A DNA stretch of 64,000 bases from Nitrospira sp. (GCA_016788885.1 JAEURX010000006.1:62001-126000); one strand, 5' to 3'; counted from the first letter of the stretch, positions 18,828 to 28,497 are shown. Notes: generated from the sequence alone by a model not told the origin. Program-made: numbers and translations.

Positions 18828-20245
18828 TGCCGGCCAGTGCCTACGACATCGTGGTGGTCGGGAGCGGTCCCGCCGGTCAAAAGTCCGCCATTCAAGGGGC
18901 CAAGGCCGGCAAGAAGGTCGTCCTGATCGAACAGGAACAGGGAATCGGCGGCAACTGTGTCTACCGGGGTACCATTCCCAGCAAGACCTTACGCGAGACC
19001 GCGCTCCAGTTCGAACGTCTCAAACGGTCGAGTGAAGTGTTCGAGGGACGGCTGCGGCTCGATCTGCCCATGACCGTGCTCCTGCACCGCTTGGACGAAG
19101 TGGTCAAGGCCCACGAATGTTATATGGCCGATCAACTCTCTCGTAACGGCGTGACCTATCGGCATGGCCGTGCGCGTCTGGTGTCGCCCCACGAAGTGCA
19201 GTTGGAAACCGTCGATGGGGCCTCACAAACCCTGCTTGCTGAAACCATTGTGTTGGCAACGGGATCGCGGCCTCGCTCGGTTCCCGAGGCTCCCGTTGAT
19301 CATGAACATGTGTTGGACAGCGATTCGATCCTGTCGATGATCTACCTGCCCCGCTCTCTGACCGTCCTGGGTTGCGGGCCGATCGCCTGTGAGTATGCAT
19401 CGACGTTTGCGTTGCTCGGGGTCGAGGTCACGCTCATCGATCGAGCCAAGAGGCCGCTGTCGTTCATGGATCCGGAGATTGTCTCTGTGTTCCAGCGTGG
19501 TCTTGAGCGCCAGGGCGGACGGTTTTACCTCGGCCAGACGGTGACCGAAGTCGCGTGGGACGGGGTCTCGTCCGTCGTCGCGCGGTTGGCTAACGGCATG
19601 GTGGTCAAGAGTGAAAAGATGCTGGTGGCCCTCGGGCGTCAACCGAATGTCGAGGAACTGAATCTGGAGGCCGCGGGCCTGTCGTTGAATGAGAAGGGGC
19701 TGCTGCCGGTGGACGATCATGGGCAAACGGCGGTACCGCACATTTATGCAGCAGGTGACATGTTGGGTCGTCCCCCGGCCTTGGCGTCGCAGGCCATGGA
19801 GGATGGACGTCGGGCCGTCAGTCAGGCGTTGGGGCTGCCGGTCGGAGAATCGGTCAACCAGGTTCCCATCGGGATCTATACCATCCCTGAAATTGCCTCC
19901 ATTGGGCTCGATGAGGAGCAAGCCGCGGCCCGCTACCGCGGACCTCTCGTGGGCCGTGCTCCGTTTACGGAAATCGCCAAGGGGCAGATTACCGGTGCCT
20001 GTGAGGGCCTGTTGAAACTCGTCACCGATCCTTCGGGCGAACGCCTCCTCGGTGTGCAAATTGTCGGTGAACATGCCACCGAACTGATCCACTTGGGACA
20101 GATGGCCTTGCAGGACGGTGCGACGATCGATCGCTTCATCGATACCATTTTTGGCTTTCCCACGTTCGCCGAAGCGTATCGCGTCGCCGCCCTCGATATT
20201 TTGGGTCAGCGCCGCAAACGACAGGAGAACGCTAAAGCCGCGTAA
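18824..20245 (+). CDS. sthA: Soluble pyridine nucleotide transhydrogenase (SthA-type flavoprotein)
   Basis: FAD enzyme that exchanges reducing power between NADPH and NADH. 473 residues. FAD site GSGPAGQKSAIQGAKAG at the N-terminus. The redox motif reads GGNCVYRGTIPSKTLRE: the second cysteine of dihydrolipoamide dehydrogenase (CxxxxC) is replaced, as in SthA, so it is not a lipoamide enzyme. The nucleotide-binding half has GCGPIACEYASTFALLG, and the dimer domain has EHATELIHLGQMAL. ATG overlaps the HDOD stop. Confidence 0.88.
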   Translation: MMPASAYDIVVVGSGPAGQKSAIQGAKAGKKVVLIEQEQGIGGNCVYRGTIPSKTLRETALQFERLKRSSEVFEGRLRLDLPMTVLLHRLDEVVKAHECYMADQLSRNGVTYRHGRARLVSPHEVQLETVDGASQTLLAETIVLATGSRPRSVPEAPVDHEHVLDSDSILSMIYLPRSLTVLGCGPIACEYASTFALLGVEVTLIDRAKRPLSFMDPEIVSVFQRGLERQGGRFYLGQTVTEVAWDGVSSVVARLANGMVVKSEKMLVALGRQPNVEELNLEAAGLSLNEKGLLPVDDHGQTAVPHIYAAGDMLGRPPALASQAMEDGRRAVSQALGLPVGESVNQVPIGIYTIPEIASIGLDEEQAAARYRGPLVGRAPFTEIAKGQITGACEGLLKLVTDPSGERLLGVQIVGEHATELIHLGQMALQDGATIDRFIDTIFGFPTFAEAYRVAALDILGQRRKRQENAKAA

Positions 20246-20347
20246 CGTCTGTTCTGGTCCTCCCTCTTCCCTTCTGCTTTGACCCCCACACCCAATGTGC
20301 GCTACTCTCCGGGTCGGCCGGTCGTCCGATCACTGGAGGGTGTTCGC

Positions 20348-22045
20348 ATGAACCGTGAGGAGCGGCGCCGCGAAGAAAAATTGCACGGCAAGCATGCGAA
20401 GCATGCCGCCGATGAGTCGGCCTTTCTGCGTGACGTGCAGTTGCATCACCAGGCCGGTCGGTTAGACGAAGCGGAGCGCGGCTATCGCCTCCTGCTGGAC
20501 CGGCGCCCGTCAAACCCTGATGCCCTTCACGGACTAGGGCTCCTCCTCTATCGGCGGGGACACCTCAGAGAAGCGGTGTCCCGGCTTGCAGAGGCCCGCG
20601 CGATCGATACTCGCAATCCGGTCTATTGTTTCAATCACGGTGTCGTCCTACAGCGTGCCGGACTGTTGGCCGAAGCAGTGGACGCCTACGGCCGCGCCAT
20701 CCAACTCAATCCCCGGTATATCGAACCTCGCACGAACCTCGGCAACGCCTACAAAGACCTCCGTCGACTTCCCGAGGCGCAGGCCACGTACGAAGAGGTC
20801 ATTCGGCTCAAACCTGACCATGCCGAAGCGCATAACAATCTCGGGGTGGTCCTGAAAGAACAGGGACGAATCGATGCGGCCGCTGATGCCTACCGTCGCG
20901 CCATCGCGCTGAAGCCGAATCACGCCGAGGCACACAACAACCTCGGGCTCGTCCTCTTGGAGCAAGGACACACCGACGAGGCCATCCGAAGTTTCGAACG
21001 TGCGCTGCAGGCCCATCCCGGCTATGGCACCGCCCTCTACAACCTGGGAATCGCCTGGATCTGGCGTGAGGACACGCCTCAGGCATTGCGCTGTTTTCGC
21101 GAGACGGCCCAGGCCAAACATGCGCAGGGCCGCCCGGTCACCGACACGGCGGTCTTCCGCTCCCGACTGAAGCATGACGCCGAGCAGCTCGCCTATCTTT
21201 TTGACCGAGGTCTCCTTGGGGAAGAATGGCGTGGATACCATGACGCGCTGCTCCGCTTGCAGGCGCATGTGGAGCCGGCGACCGGCTCAAGTGCGGGAAA
21301 CCGGGTGCCGGTTTCCCCTGCCGATCTTCAGCAGATTGCCCCCTCGTTTAATCGAATGCTGCACCTCGCGTCCTGTGAGGCGATCGCGGAGGGAGCGTTG
21401 GCGGCTGATTTGGACACGGCCGCGATTGAAGCGCGGTACCTCTCGACACAGCCGGAGGTCACGCATATCGATGGACTATTGTCCGAGGAGGCGTTGCGGC
21501 GGCTGCGGGAGTTCTGTTTGTCCTCGACGATCTGGAAGAAAGACTACGAGAACGGGTACATCGGGGCGTTTCTGGGTGACGGTTTTGCGACTCCCCTGCT
21601 GCTGCAAATCGCGGAGGAACTTCGCCGGCGGCTGCCGGGCATTTTCGGTGCACACCGCCTCACGCAGGCCTGGGCTTTTAAGCACGACAGCGCCAGGCGC
21701 GGCTTGAATATCCATGCCGATGCGGCCGCCGTGAACGTCAATTTCTGGATTACTCCGGACGAAGCGAATCTCGATCCTGCGAGCGGGGGGCTAGTGGTGT
21801 GGGACAAGGAAGCGCCGAGGGACTGGGACTTCAAGACGTACAACAGCGACAGCGCGCGCGGCCGGATCTACGAGTGGCTGAAGGAGCAGGGGGCGCGCGA
21901 GATCACGATTCCCTACCGCGCCAACCGGGCGGTGTTGTTCAACTCAGATTTGTTTCACGAAACCGACGACATTGCCTTCAAGGAGGGATTCACGAATCGG
22001 CGGATCAACGTCACGCTGCTGTACGGGCATCGACATCGCCCCTGA
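20348..22045 (+). CDS. TPR protein fused to a 2-oxoglutarate/iron oxygenase-like domain
   Basis: 565 residues. About six tetratricopeptide repeats occupy residues 15-250, each with the A..LG...... spacing (for example HNNLGVVLKEQGRIDAAAD). The C-terminal third has IHADAAAVNVNFWITP, HETDDIAFKEGFTNRR, the HxD...H and downstream arginine of the double-stranded beta-helix iron oxygenase fold. Related fusions are seen in proteins that hydroxylate or glycosylate partners. The ATG at 20348 has GGAGG ten bases upstream; a start 69 bases earlier lacks support. Its 3' end overlaps the convergent gene by 35 bases. Confidence 0.8.
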   Translation: MNREERRREEKLHGKHAKHAADESAFLRDVQLHHQAGRLDEAERGYRLLLDRRPSNPDALHGLGLLLYRRGHLREAVSRLAEARAIDTRNPVYCFNHGVVLQRAGLLAEAVDAYGRAIQLNPRYIEPRTNLGNAYKDLRRLPEAQATYEEVIRLKPDHAEAHNNLGVVLKEQGRIDAAADAYRRAIALKPNHAEAHNNLGLVLLEQGHTDEAIRSFERALQAHPGYGTALYNLGIAWIWREDTPQALRCFRETAQAKHAQGRPVTDTAVFRSRLKHDAEQLAYLFDRGLLGEEWRGYHDALLRLQAHVEPATGSSAGNRVPVSPADLQQIAPSFNRMLHLASCEAIAEGALAADLDTAAIEARYLSTQPEVTHIDGLLSEEALRRLREFCLSSTIWKKDYENGYIGAFLGDGFATPLLLQIAEELRRRLPGIFGAHRLTQAWAFKHDSARRGLNIHADAAAVNVNFWITPDEANLDPASGGLVVWDKEAPRDWDFKTYNSDSARGRIYEWLKEQGAREITIPYRANRAVLFNSDLFHETDDIAFKEGFTNRRINVTLLYGHRHRP

Positions 22046-24137
22046 GCAGCTTCTCGAAATCCTCCGCGCAGACCGGGCGGCTGAACAGGTACCCTTGCAC
22101 CTCGTCGCACCCTTCTTCCCGTAACCGTGCCAACTGCCCTTCCGTTTCCACGCCTTCGGCCAGCACCGAGAGATTTAAGCTGTGCGCCATCGCGATAATG
22201 GCGCGCGTGATCTTCACGTTGTTTTCGTTCGTCAGCAGGTCTCGCACGAACGATTGATCGATTTTCAACCGGCTCAGCGGAAACCGCTGGAGATAACTCA
22301 AGGACGAATACCCGGTCCCGAAGTCATCGATCGACAGGCGCACGCCCATGGTCCGCAACCCTTCCAGCATGGTGACGGAGGCTTCGACATCCCGCATCGC
22401 GATGGATTCGGTCAGCTCGAGTTCGAGCTGTGCGGGGTTCAAGCCGGAATCCCGCAACGCGTCGGCCACAGTGGCCGGGAGCGTCCTGCCATGGAACAGC
22501 GAGTTGGAGACGTTGGCCGAAATCGAGATGGCGGGAAGACCGGCGTTCTCCCAGGTCTTCACTTGGCGGCAGGCTTCACGCAACACCCATTCATCCATGG
22601 AGCGAATGAGTCCGGTGTCGATCGCCGCATTCAAGAAGACGCCGGGCGGCACCAGGCCGCGCTTGGGATGTTTCCATCGCACCAACGCTTCAGCCCCCAG
22701 GATTTTTCTGGAGTGGATGTTGAGCTTCGGCTGATAGAAGACGACGAACTCTTCCCGCTCCAAGGCGCGACGCAGTTCATTTTCCAAGTCCAGGCGATCG
22801 GCCGCCGCGGCGTTGAGCCCGGATGAATAAAACTGGCAATTGTTCCGGCCCTGTTCCTTCGCATGGTACATCGCGGTGTCGGCGTTCTTGAGCAGCGCTT
22901 CGACTGTGGAGCCGTCGGACGGATAGATCGAAATGCCGATACTGGCCGAAATAAAAATTTCGTGTCCCTCGATGACGAACGGGTGCGCCAACGATTCCAA
23001 AATGCGCCGGGCGACCCGCCCCGCATCCTCCGGTTGCGGCAAGGACGTCAGGAGAATGGTGAATTCGTCGCCGCCGAGTCGGGCGAGGGCGTGCATCGGT
23101 TCATGGTCGGCATGCCGGCTGACCGAGTCACTCTGCCGGACCGACTCGCTCAACCGTTCCGCAACGTGGGTCAGGAGCATGTCGCCCACCGTGTGGCCGA
23201 GCGTATCGTTGATGATTTTGAAGCGATCCAAGTCGATAAACAGCGTGGCGAGGTGTTGCTGGTGTCGCGCGGCATAGGAGATGGCATTTGAGAGCCGGTC
23301 CTTGAACAGGACGCGGTTGGCCAAGCCTGTCAGACTGTCATAGTAAGCCAGCTGATGGATGGCCCGTTCCGCCTGTTTGCGTTCGGTGATGTCCTGGGCC
23401 GTCCCGATGACCGTGACCTCATCTATTTCCTCTTCCCGCACCGCCTCGGCCTGCAGATGGATGACGAAGTCCGTGCCGTTCGGCAGCACGATCCGATGAT
23501 CGATGTCGCAGGGGGTATGTTGGGCGACCAGCTGCTGCAGCGCACCGGTGACCAGCTCACGATCGTCCGGATGCACGAGAGTGAGAAACGCCTCGAAGGT
23601 GCCGGTGAAATCCTGCGGGCGCACGCCGACCAGCCGGCACAGTTCGTTCGACATGGCGAAACGATTCGTCTTGGGGTTCCAATCCCAGTTGCCGATGCGA
23701 GCGATACGTTGCGCCAGTTCCAGTCGGGATTCGCTCCGGATCAATGCGTGCAGGACGTTGTTGGTGCGGAGCATGTAGCGGACGTGATGGCACAGAATCG
23801 TGGCATTGACCGGCTTCGTGATGAAATCGGTGGCGCCGTGCTGGTAGGCCTGGGCGATGGAGTTCACATCGTCCAAGCCGGTGAGAATCAAAATGGGAAT
23901 CCGTTTGCCGCGTGGCAGTGAGCGAATCCGGGAACAGGTTAAGTACCCGTCCACCTCGGGCATCATGATGTCGAGAATGACGAGATCCGACGGAAGCGCT
24001 TCAAACTTGGCCAGCGCATCCTTGCCGCCGGTCGCTTCGATGACGACCATGCCGGCAGGTTCCAGGGCATTCTTCACGAACAACCGCGTCAGAGGGTCAT
24101 CGTCGGCGATCAAAATGGTCGGGCGGGCTTGAGTCAT
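22011..24137 (-). CDS. Response regulator with PAS, GGDEF and EAL domains (c-di-GMP turnover)
   Basis: 708 residues. Receiver domain at 1-125 with acidic pocket ADDDPLTR, phospho-aspartate in LDIMMPEVDG and lysine in FITKPVN. PAS at about 130-255. GGDEF at about 270-440 with an intact LARLGGDEFTIL. EAL at about 450-700 with intact GAEALVRWKHP and the loop DDFGTGYSSLSYL. Both enzymatic sites look complete, so it may make and break c-di-GMP, with the balance set by phosphorylation and the PAS input. It sits beside a membrane protein and a PilZ protein that could sense the product. Confidence 0.93.
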   Translation of the reverse strand: MTQARPTILIADDDPLTRLFVKNALEPAGMVVIEATGGKDALAKFEALPSDLVILDIMMPEVDGYLTCSRIRSLPRGKRIPILILTGLDDVNSIAQAYQHGATDFITKPVNATILCHHVRYMLRTNNVLHALIRSESRLELAQRIARIGNWDWNPKTNRFAMSNELCRLVGVRPQDFTGTFEAFLTLVHPDDRELVTGALQQLVAQHTPCDIDHRIVLPNGTDFVIHLQAEAVREEEIDEVTVIGTAQDITERKQAERAIHQLAYYDSLTGLANRVLFKDRLSNAISYAARHQQHLATLFIDLDRFKIINDTLGHTVGDMLLTHVAERLSESVRQSDSVSRHADHEPMHALARLGGDEFTILLTSLPQPEDAGRVARRILESLAHPFVIEGHEIFISASIGISIYPSDGSTVEALLKNADTAMYHAKEQGRNNCQFYSSGLNAAAADRLDLENELRRALEREEFVVFYQPKLNIHSRKILGAEALVRWKHPKRGLVPPGVFLNAAIDTGLIRSMDEWVLREACRQVKTWENAGLPAISISANVSNSLFHGRTLPATVADALRDSGLNPAQLELELTESIAMRDVEASVTMLEGLRTMGVRLSIDDFGTGYSSLSYLQRFPLSRLKIDQSFVRDLLTNENNVKITRAIIAMAHSLNLSVLAEGVETEGQLARLREEGCDEVQGYLFSRPVCAEDFEKLLRGDVDARTAA

Positions 24138-24323
24138 ACGGTCAGTCTCATTCGAACATGGAGATGGTGCCGGGCATCGGCATGTAAGTCGCTATCGGCC
24201 CGGGTGCTGGAGTCCGGAGCAACCGAAACGCCGCTTGTGCCATACGCTCATACCAGCCTATCAAAGTTTTGTGGAAGTGCCAGAGAATTAGCAGTTGTGG
24301 TGGCCGTGCCGCCCGAAGAAATC

Positions 24324-24348
24324 TCCCTGAGTCAAAGGAGCTCAGGGA
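24324..24348 (-). terminator. Hairpin downstream of the membrane gene at 24370
   Basis: TCCCTGAG and CTCAGGGA form a perfect 8-bp stem around a 9-base loop, 21 bases after the stop of the gene at 24370-25104. Only a weak T run follows on the minus strand. The rest of 24138-24369 shows no further element that I can name. Confidence 0.4.
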
Positions 24349-24369
24349 AAAGCGGTCCGCTCTGGTCGG

Positions 24370-25104
24370 TTACGCCAGACCGCCCCGGCCCTGCGTGTCG
24401 ATCCCCGCGTCGAGGGGCTGTGGCATCTGCGCTCTCGCCTCGAGCACAATGCCGGTGAGCAGCTTCCGGACCCGGCTCATGAGCCCTCCCATGGTCAGCA
24501 TCAGGAGCGTGACCATCACGAGCAGCAGCGGCACGATCACCAGGGCGACGTCACGAGCCAGATCGTCCTCCGATCGTGCGGTCGCCGCCTCCTGGGGCGC
24601 AACCGCGGCCAGTCTGACCCAGCCAGCAATCCGGTTGTCGCGGCGAATCGGCTCGACTACGATAAGCGCCGGCTTCCCCTTCTCCATCCCGAGCATGATG
24701 ACGCTGCCTTGGCTCCGGCGTGCATTCAGCCAGGCCGGATCTTGCAGGCGGGTGCCGATGGCGGCGGGATTGCCTGCGGCCACAATCACGTTGTCCTCGG
24801 TGATGATGGCGGAAGACAGCAGACTTGCCTGCTGCGCATGCTCTTCCAGGGTCTGCTGGATTGCAGCCAGGCTCTCGCCGCCTAACGATTCGATGAACCA
24901 GGCCAGGGTTCTTGCCGTGGCATGGGCGCTGTGCTCCGTCGCCATGACGGCTGAGGCATTACGCTGGGAGACCAGGGAGCGGTCATGTTCCGCCAGCAGG
25001 TGATAGAGCGCCGCAGCGCAGCATCCTGAGACGAGGGCACTGATCAGGACCGCGGGAAGCCAGGTGCGAGGCAATCGCGATGCGGAAACGGGCGAGTCGG
25101 TCAT
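24370..25104 (-). CDS. Membrane-anchored sensor-like protein, family unrecognised
   Basis: 244 residues with two hydrophobic segments: one near residues 14-38 and one near 185-210 (ALVIVPLLLVMVTLLML). The region between, about 150 residues with AIITEDNVIVAAGNP and GKPALIVVEPIR, has a sensor-like (dCache/PAS-like) look and would face the periplasm. There is no cytoplasmic enzyme or HAMP that I can identify; only about 30 residues follow the last segment. ATG with GAGGAGGAG seven bases upstream. Its position between PilZ and GGDEF-EAL genes makes it a likely input module. Confidence 0.6.
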   Translation of the reverse strand: MTDSPVSASRLPRTWLPAVLISALVSGCCAAALYHLLAEHDRSLVSQRNASAVMATEHSAHATARTLAWFIESLGGESLAAIQQTLEEHAQQASLLSSAIITEDNVIVAAGNPAAIGTRLQDPAWLNARRSQGSVIMLGMEKGKPALIVVEPIRRDNRIAGWVRLAAVAPQEAATARSEDDLARDVALVIVPLLLVMVTLLMLTMGGLMSRVRKLLTGIVLEARAQMPQPLDAGIDTQGRGGLA

Positions 25105-25133
25105 GCTGTCTCCTCCTCAACGGGAAAGCGCAG

Positions 25134-25490
25134 TCAAATAGCCGGACCTTCTTCTCTCTCGTTGGCGCGTTCGTAAGGTTGCTTGGTGAGATTTTTGACG
25201 AGGGCTTGCAGGCGAATCCAGTGGTCTGGCTCCAAGGTGACGAACTCCAGTCCGACGCGCCCGTCGCGGCACCAGCGGACCACGGCTTGCTGGACCGTCA
25301 ACGGCGTTTCGTCATTCGGCTGATGGATGCGGAGCGTCAGAAGCGTACCGGGATGCACCGCCGCCGGCGTGACGATGCCGCAGCCGCACAAGGACAAATC
25401 GACGACGCGACCTTCCCCGTCTACCCGGTTGACTGATGAAAAGGAGCTCTGGAAGTGAACGAAAACACGATGGTGCCGGCGTTGGTCCAT
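25134..25490 (-). CDS. PilZ-domain c-di-GMP effector
   Basis: 118 residues. The N-terminal arginine cluster MDQRRHHRVFVHF and the later DLSLCGCGI carry the RxxxR and D/NxSxxG signatures that bind c-di-GMP; the remainder matches the beta-barrel PilZ core. The ATG at 25490 has no clear Shine-Dalgarno, so the N-terminus is moderately uncertain, but nothing upstream looks coding. It ends 29 bases from the membrane gene and lies in the same transcription unit as the GGDEF-EAL protein. Confidence 0.85.
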   Translation of the reverse strand: MDQRRHHRVFVHFQSSFSSVNRVDGEGRVVDLSLCGCGIVTPAAVHPGTLLTLRIHQPNDETPLTVQQAVVRWCRDGRVGLEFVTLEPDHWIRLQALVKNLTKQPYERANEREEGPAI

Positions 25491-25576
25491 GATGATGTGG
25501 CGTGAAACGACGGGTGATGGCTCCCCGATGCTATCGGCAATGTCTGACCGCTGCCTGCCCGCTCGTGCATCCAGCG

Positions 25577-27028
25577 CTAGCCCTTTATATTGCCAATCGG
25601 TTTCAATTCCGCCACTTTTTTTGTGATTCCCGCCTGGTCCACCGTTTCTACGACGTCGGAGATATTTTTGTATGCCAGTCCGGCTTCCTCGGCGAGGCCC
25701 GACATGGACACGGCTTTCACGAGAATGCCGTGTTGTTTCATGTCCCGGAGCAGCTGTTCGCCGCGGACCGTGCGTTTGGCCTGCGCGCGCGACATGGTGC
25801 GGCCGGACCCGTGCATGGTTGAGCCGAAGGTGTCGTGCATGGCGCGATCGGTGCCGACCAGGAGGTAGGAGCCGGTTTCCATCGAACCGCCGCAAATCAC
25901 CGGCTGGCCGATGTCTCGATAACAAGCCGGCAGCTCCGGACTGCCGGGGCCGAACGCTCTGGTGGCGCCTTTGCGATGCACCAGCCACTCCCCGTCACCA
26001 TACCGCTCCACTTTGGCGATGTTGTGCGCCACATCGTAGATGAGGTGCATGCCGAGTGCGTGCGGAGTCGAGTCGAAGACGGCGGCGAAGGCCTCACGGA
26101 TTTGATGGGTGATGACCTGCCGGTTGGCGAACGCCGTGTTGGCGGCGCAATTCATCGCGCCGAAATACTCTTGTCCTTCCGGCGAACGAAAGGGGGCGCA
26201 GGCGAGTTGCTGATCCTTGACGGCGATGCCGTAGCGACGCATCGCCTTCTCGAATATTTTCAGATAGTCACTCGCGACTTGGTGGCCGAAGCCGCGCGAG
26301 CCGCAATGGACCATCACCACGATTTGATCATGACCGGTCAGTCCCATTGCCGCGGCCGTCTCCCGATCGAAGATACCTTTGTCGGAGAGGACCTGCACTT
26401 CCAAGTAGTGATTGCCGGATCCTAAGGTGCCGAGTTGGTTGATGCCGCGTTCAATCGCATAGTCCGTGACGTGCGTCGGGTCGGCGCCGTCGAGGCAGCC
26501 GCGTTCCTCGATGCGATCCAGATCCTCTTCCCACCCGTAGCCCTTGGCGATGCACCACCCCGCGCCCTTGCGCAAGACCTCGCGGAAGTCGCGCCGGTTG
26601 AGATTGACGAAGCCGCGCGAGCCGACTCCGGCCGGAATTCGTCGGAACAATTCCGTCATGAGCAATTCGAGTTTCGGCTGCACTTCGGACAGGGTCAGGT
26701 CGGTGCGGATCAAGCGCATGCCGCAGTTGATGTCGTACCCGACTCCCCCAGGAGAGATGATACCGTCCTCAGGATCGAACGCCGCGACCCCGCCGATGGG
26801 AAAGCCGTACCCCCAGTGGCCATCGGGCATGCAGAGCGCGTAGCGATGGATGCCGGGCAGGCAGGCGACGTTGGTGACCTGATCGAAGACCCCGCGATCC
26901 ATGGAACCGAGAATGGCTGGACTCGCATAAATTCTCGCCGGGACCAGCATGCCGTCTTTTTCGGTCGGTGGAATTTCCCACAGGTAGTCGTCGATGCGGT
27001 TGACGTGCATGTCGGTGTTGAGCCTCAT
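25577..27028 (-). CDS. rtcB: RNA ligase RtcB (3'-phosphate RNA splicing/repair ligase)
   Basis: Manganese/GTP-dependent ligase that joins 3'-phosphate and 5'-hydroxyl RNA ends, for tRNA repair. 483 residues. GGVGYDINCGMRL, VHCGSRGFGHQ and the guanylylated-histidine motif MHGSGRTMSRAQAK are all present. ATG at 27028. It lies 48 bases after the archease gene, its known cofactor protein, so they likely form a working pair. Bacterial rtcB is often induced by RNA damage, but no RtcR is visible here. Confidence 0.96.
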   Translation of the reverse strand: MRLNTDMHVNRIDDYLWEIPPTEKDGMLVPARIYASPAILGSMDRGVFDQVTNVACLPGIHRYALCMPDGHWGYGFPIGGVAAFDPEDGIISPGGVGYDINCGMRLIRTDLTLSEVQPKLELLMTELFRRIPAGVGSRGFVNLNRRDFREVLRKGAGWCIAKGYGWEEDLDRIEERGCLDGADPTHVTDYAIERGINQLGTLGSGNHYLEVQVLSDKGIFDRETAAAMGLTGHDQIVVMVHCGSRGFGHQVASDYLKIFEKAMRRYGIAVKDQQLACAPFRSPEGQEYFGAMNCAANTAFANRQVITHQIREAFAAVFDSTPHALGMHLIYDVAHNIAKVERYGDGEWLVHRKGATRAFGPGSPELPACYRDIGQPVICGGSMETGSYLLVGTDRAMHDTFGSTMHGSGRTMSRAQAKRTVRGEQLLRDMKQHGILVKAVSMSGLAEEAGLAYKNISDVVETVDQAGITKKVAELKPIGNIKG

Positions 27029-27076
27029 CGATGTACCTCACTGTTCGGCAAGCACGACAGCATACGAACCACTGCT

Positions 27077-27517
27077 TCAGACATCCAGCACCACCCGAGT
27101 GGTCCACTGGTTTCCTTCGTGAGTTACCGCGTAGAGATGTTTCGTCACGCCTTTGACGTCCGAGCGAAGTTCTTGCGTGGCTGGATCGACCGGCGCGCCG
27201 CTCAGGTCCGCGTGGAGATGCCAGGCCGAGCCGTCGGCCTCCTGGGTCAGCTGTAGTGCGGCCTGATGAAACACCACGCCTTCCGCATCCTTGAGATACA
27301 CCAATCGTCCCAACCACTCGAACAACAGCGTGTCGACGTCCGGCTCGGACAGATCGACGGTGCGGTGCCAGGTGTGCGCGACGGAGGCCGGATCGGCGAG
27401 GCTGTGCAGGAGTGCGTCTGTCGCGGCCTCGAAGAGCGCTGCCAATGAATCGCCTTCGGCCTCGAAGGCCATATCGGCTATCGCGATGTCGTCGAGGAAT
27501 CGAAAGGTGCCCGGCAT
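27077..27517 (-). CDS. Archease, RtcB activator
   Basis: 146 residues. The archease fold is recognisable from FLDDIAIADMAFEAEGDSL, EAATDALLHSL, LFEWLGRLVYLKD and the acidic C-terminal DVKGVTKHLY. The family speeds RtcB guanylylation and broadens its nucleotide use. ATG at 27517, six bases after the FrdB-like gene. A much longer open frame continues upstream through the FrdB gene in another frame and is not coding. Confidence 0.9.
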   Translation of the reverse strand: MPGTFRFLDDIAIADMAFEAEGDSLAALFEAATDALLHSLADPASVAHTWHRTVDLSEPDVDTLLFEWLGRLVYLKDAEGVVFHQAALQLTQEADGSAWHLHADLSGAPVDPATQELRSDVKGVTKHLYAVTHEGNQWTTRVVLDV

Positions 27518-27522
27518 GGGCG

Positions 27523-28497
27523 TCAGCCGAGACCGGCGCGGCGGCGCGCGGCGGAGAAGATCGCCCGGACTTGCTCGATCCCCGGGATCGTATGGCCGAA
27601 GGGCAGCGGAACCTTGCCTTTGAAAAACATACGCAGGCCCAGCGGCATGACGTGCAACACGCGTTGCAGATTGATGCCGACCACTTTCAGCGGCATCAAG
27701 GCCTCGTTCAAGCGCCCTTCCTGCCGGACGAGGTCGACAAAGCCGGTGATGTGGCGGGCGCCCTCGGCGGTGGTCAAGCCATGCCGCAGTGAAGAGCGGC
27801 GCAAGCGAATGATCGCCTCCATCGGTTGGACGTCTTTGGGACAGACCTGCACACACATGTTGCAGCGGGTACAATCCCAGATCCCGTCGTCTTCCTGGAG
27901 CGCTGAGAGCCGGACCTGTTTGGCGTCCGACGGTTCGCGCGGGTCTGCCACAAATCGGGCCGCCTTGGCCAGCGCCGCTGGACCGAGAAATCCCTTCGAC
28001 ACTTCGTGTGAGGTACAGGCGGCCACGCAGGCCCCGCACATAATGCAGGCATCTACGTTGTGAAATTGGTAGGTCTCCGGCAGCAACCGCAGTTGCCCCG
28101 ATGGCCCGTAACGCTTTGTGGGATGGGTGACCGGCGTCAGCCAGGGTGTCACGGCTCGAATCTTCTCCCAGAACGGCGCCATATCGACGACCAGGTCTTT
28201 GATGAGCGGAAGATTCGGCAGGGGCTGGATCGTGATTTTGCCGTGACGCTCCAATTCCTTGCGGACAGAGGTGCGACAGGCGAGTTTCTGCGTGCCGTTG
28301 ATCTGCATGGCGCAGGAGCCGCAGATCGCAGAGCGGCAGGAATAGCGCAGCGCCAAGCGGCCGTCCAACTCGTTCTTGATGCGGATGAGCCCCTCGAGCA
28401 CGGTCATGCCTCGCCCGATGTCGAGACGATAGTCTTCCTGGTGCGGGTGCTGGTCGGTTTCGGGGTTGAAGCGCTGGATGGTGAAGGTCAGGCGCAT
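27523..28497 (-). CDS. Succinate dehydrogenase/fumarate reductase iron-sulfur subunit-like protein
   Basis: 324 residues, longer than the usual 240. The [2Fe-2S] domain has YSCRSAICGSCAMQING and LAC. Two C-terminal clusters are CIMCGACVAACTS and CTRCNMCVQVCPKDVQP, typical of FrdB/SdhB. No flavoprotein or membrane-anchor gene is adjacent; the neighbours are archease and an M24 peptidase. The HdrB-like protein at 16266 might replace the membrane anchor, as in SdhE-type complexes, but that is inference. Confidence 0.92.
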   Translation of the reverse strand: MRLTFTIQRFNPETDQHPHQEDYRLDIGRGMTVLEGLIRIKNELDGRLALRYSCRSAICGSCAMQINGTQKLACRTSVRKELERHGKITIQPLPNLPLIKDLVVDMAPFWEKIRAVTPWLTPVTHPTKRYGPSGQLRLLPETYQFHNVDACIMCGACVAACTSHEVSKGFLGPAALAKAARFVADPREPSDAKQVRLSALQEDDGIWDCTRCNMCVQVCPKDVQPMEAIIRLRRSSLRHGLTTAEGARHITGFVDLVRQEGRLNEALMPLKVVGINLQRVLHVMPLGLRMFFKGKVPLPFGHTIPGIEQVRAIFSAARRRAGLG

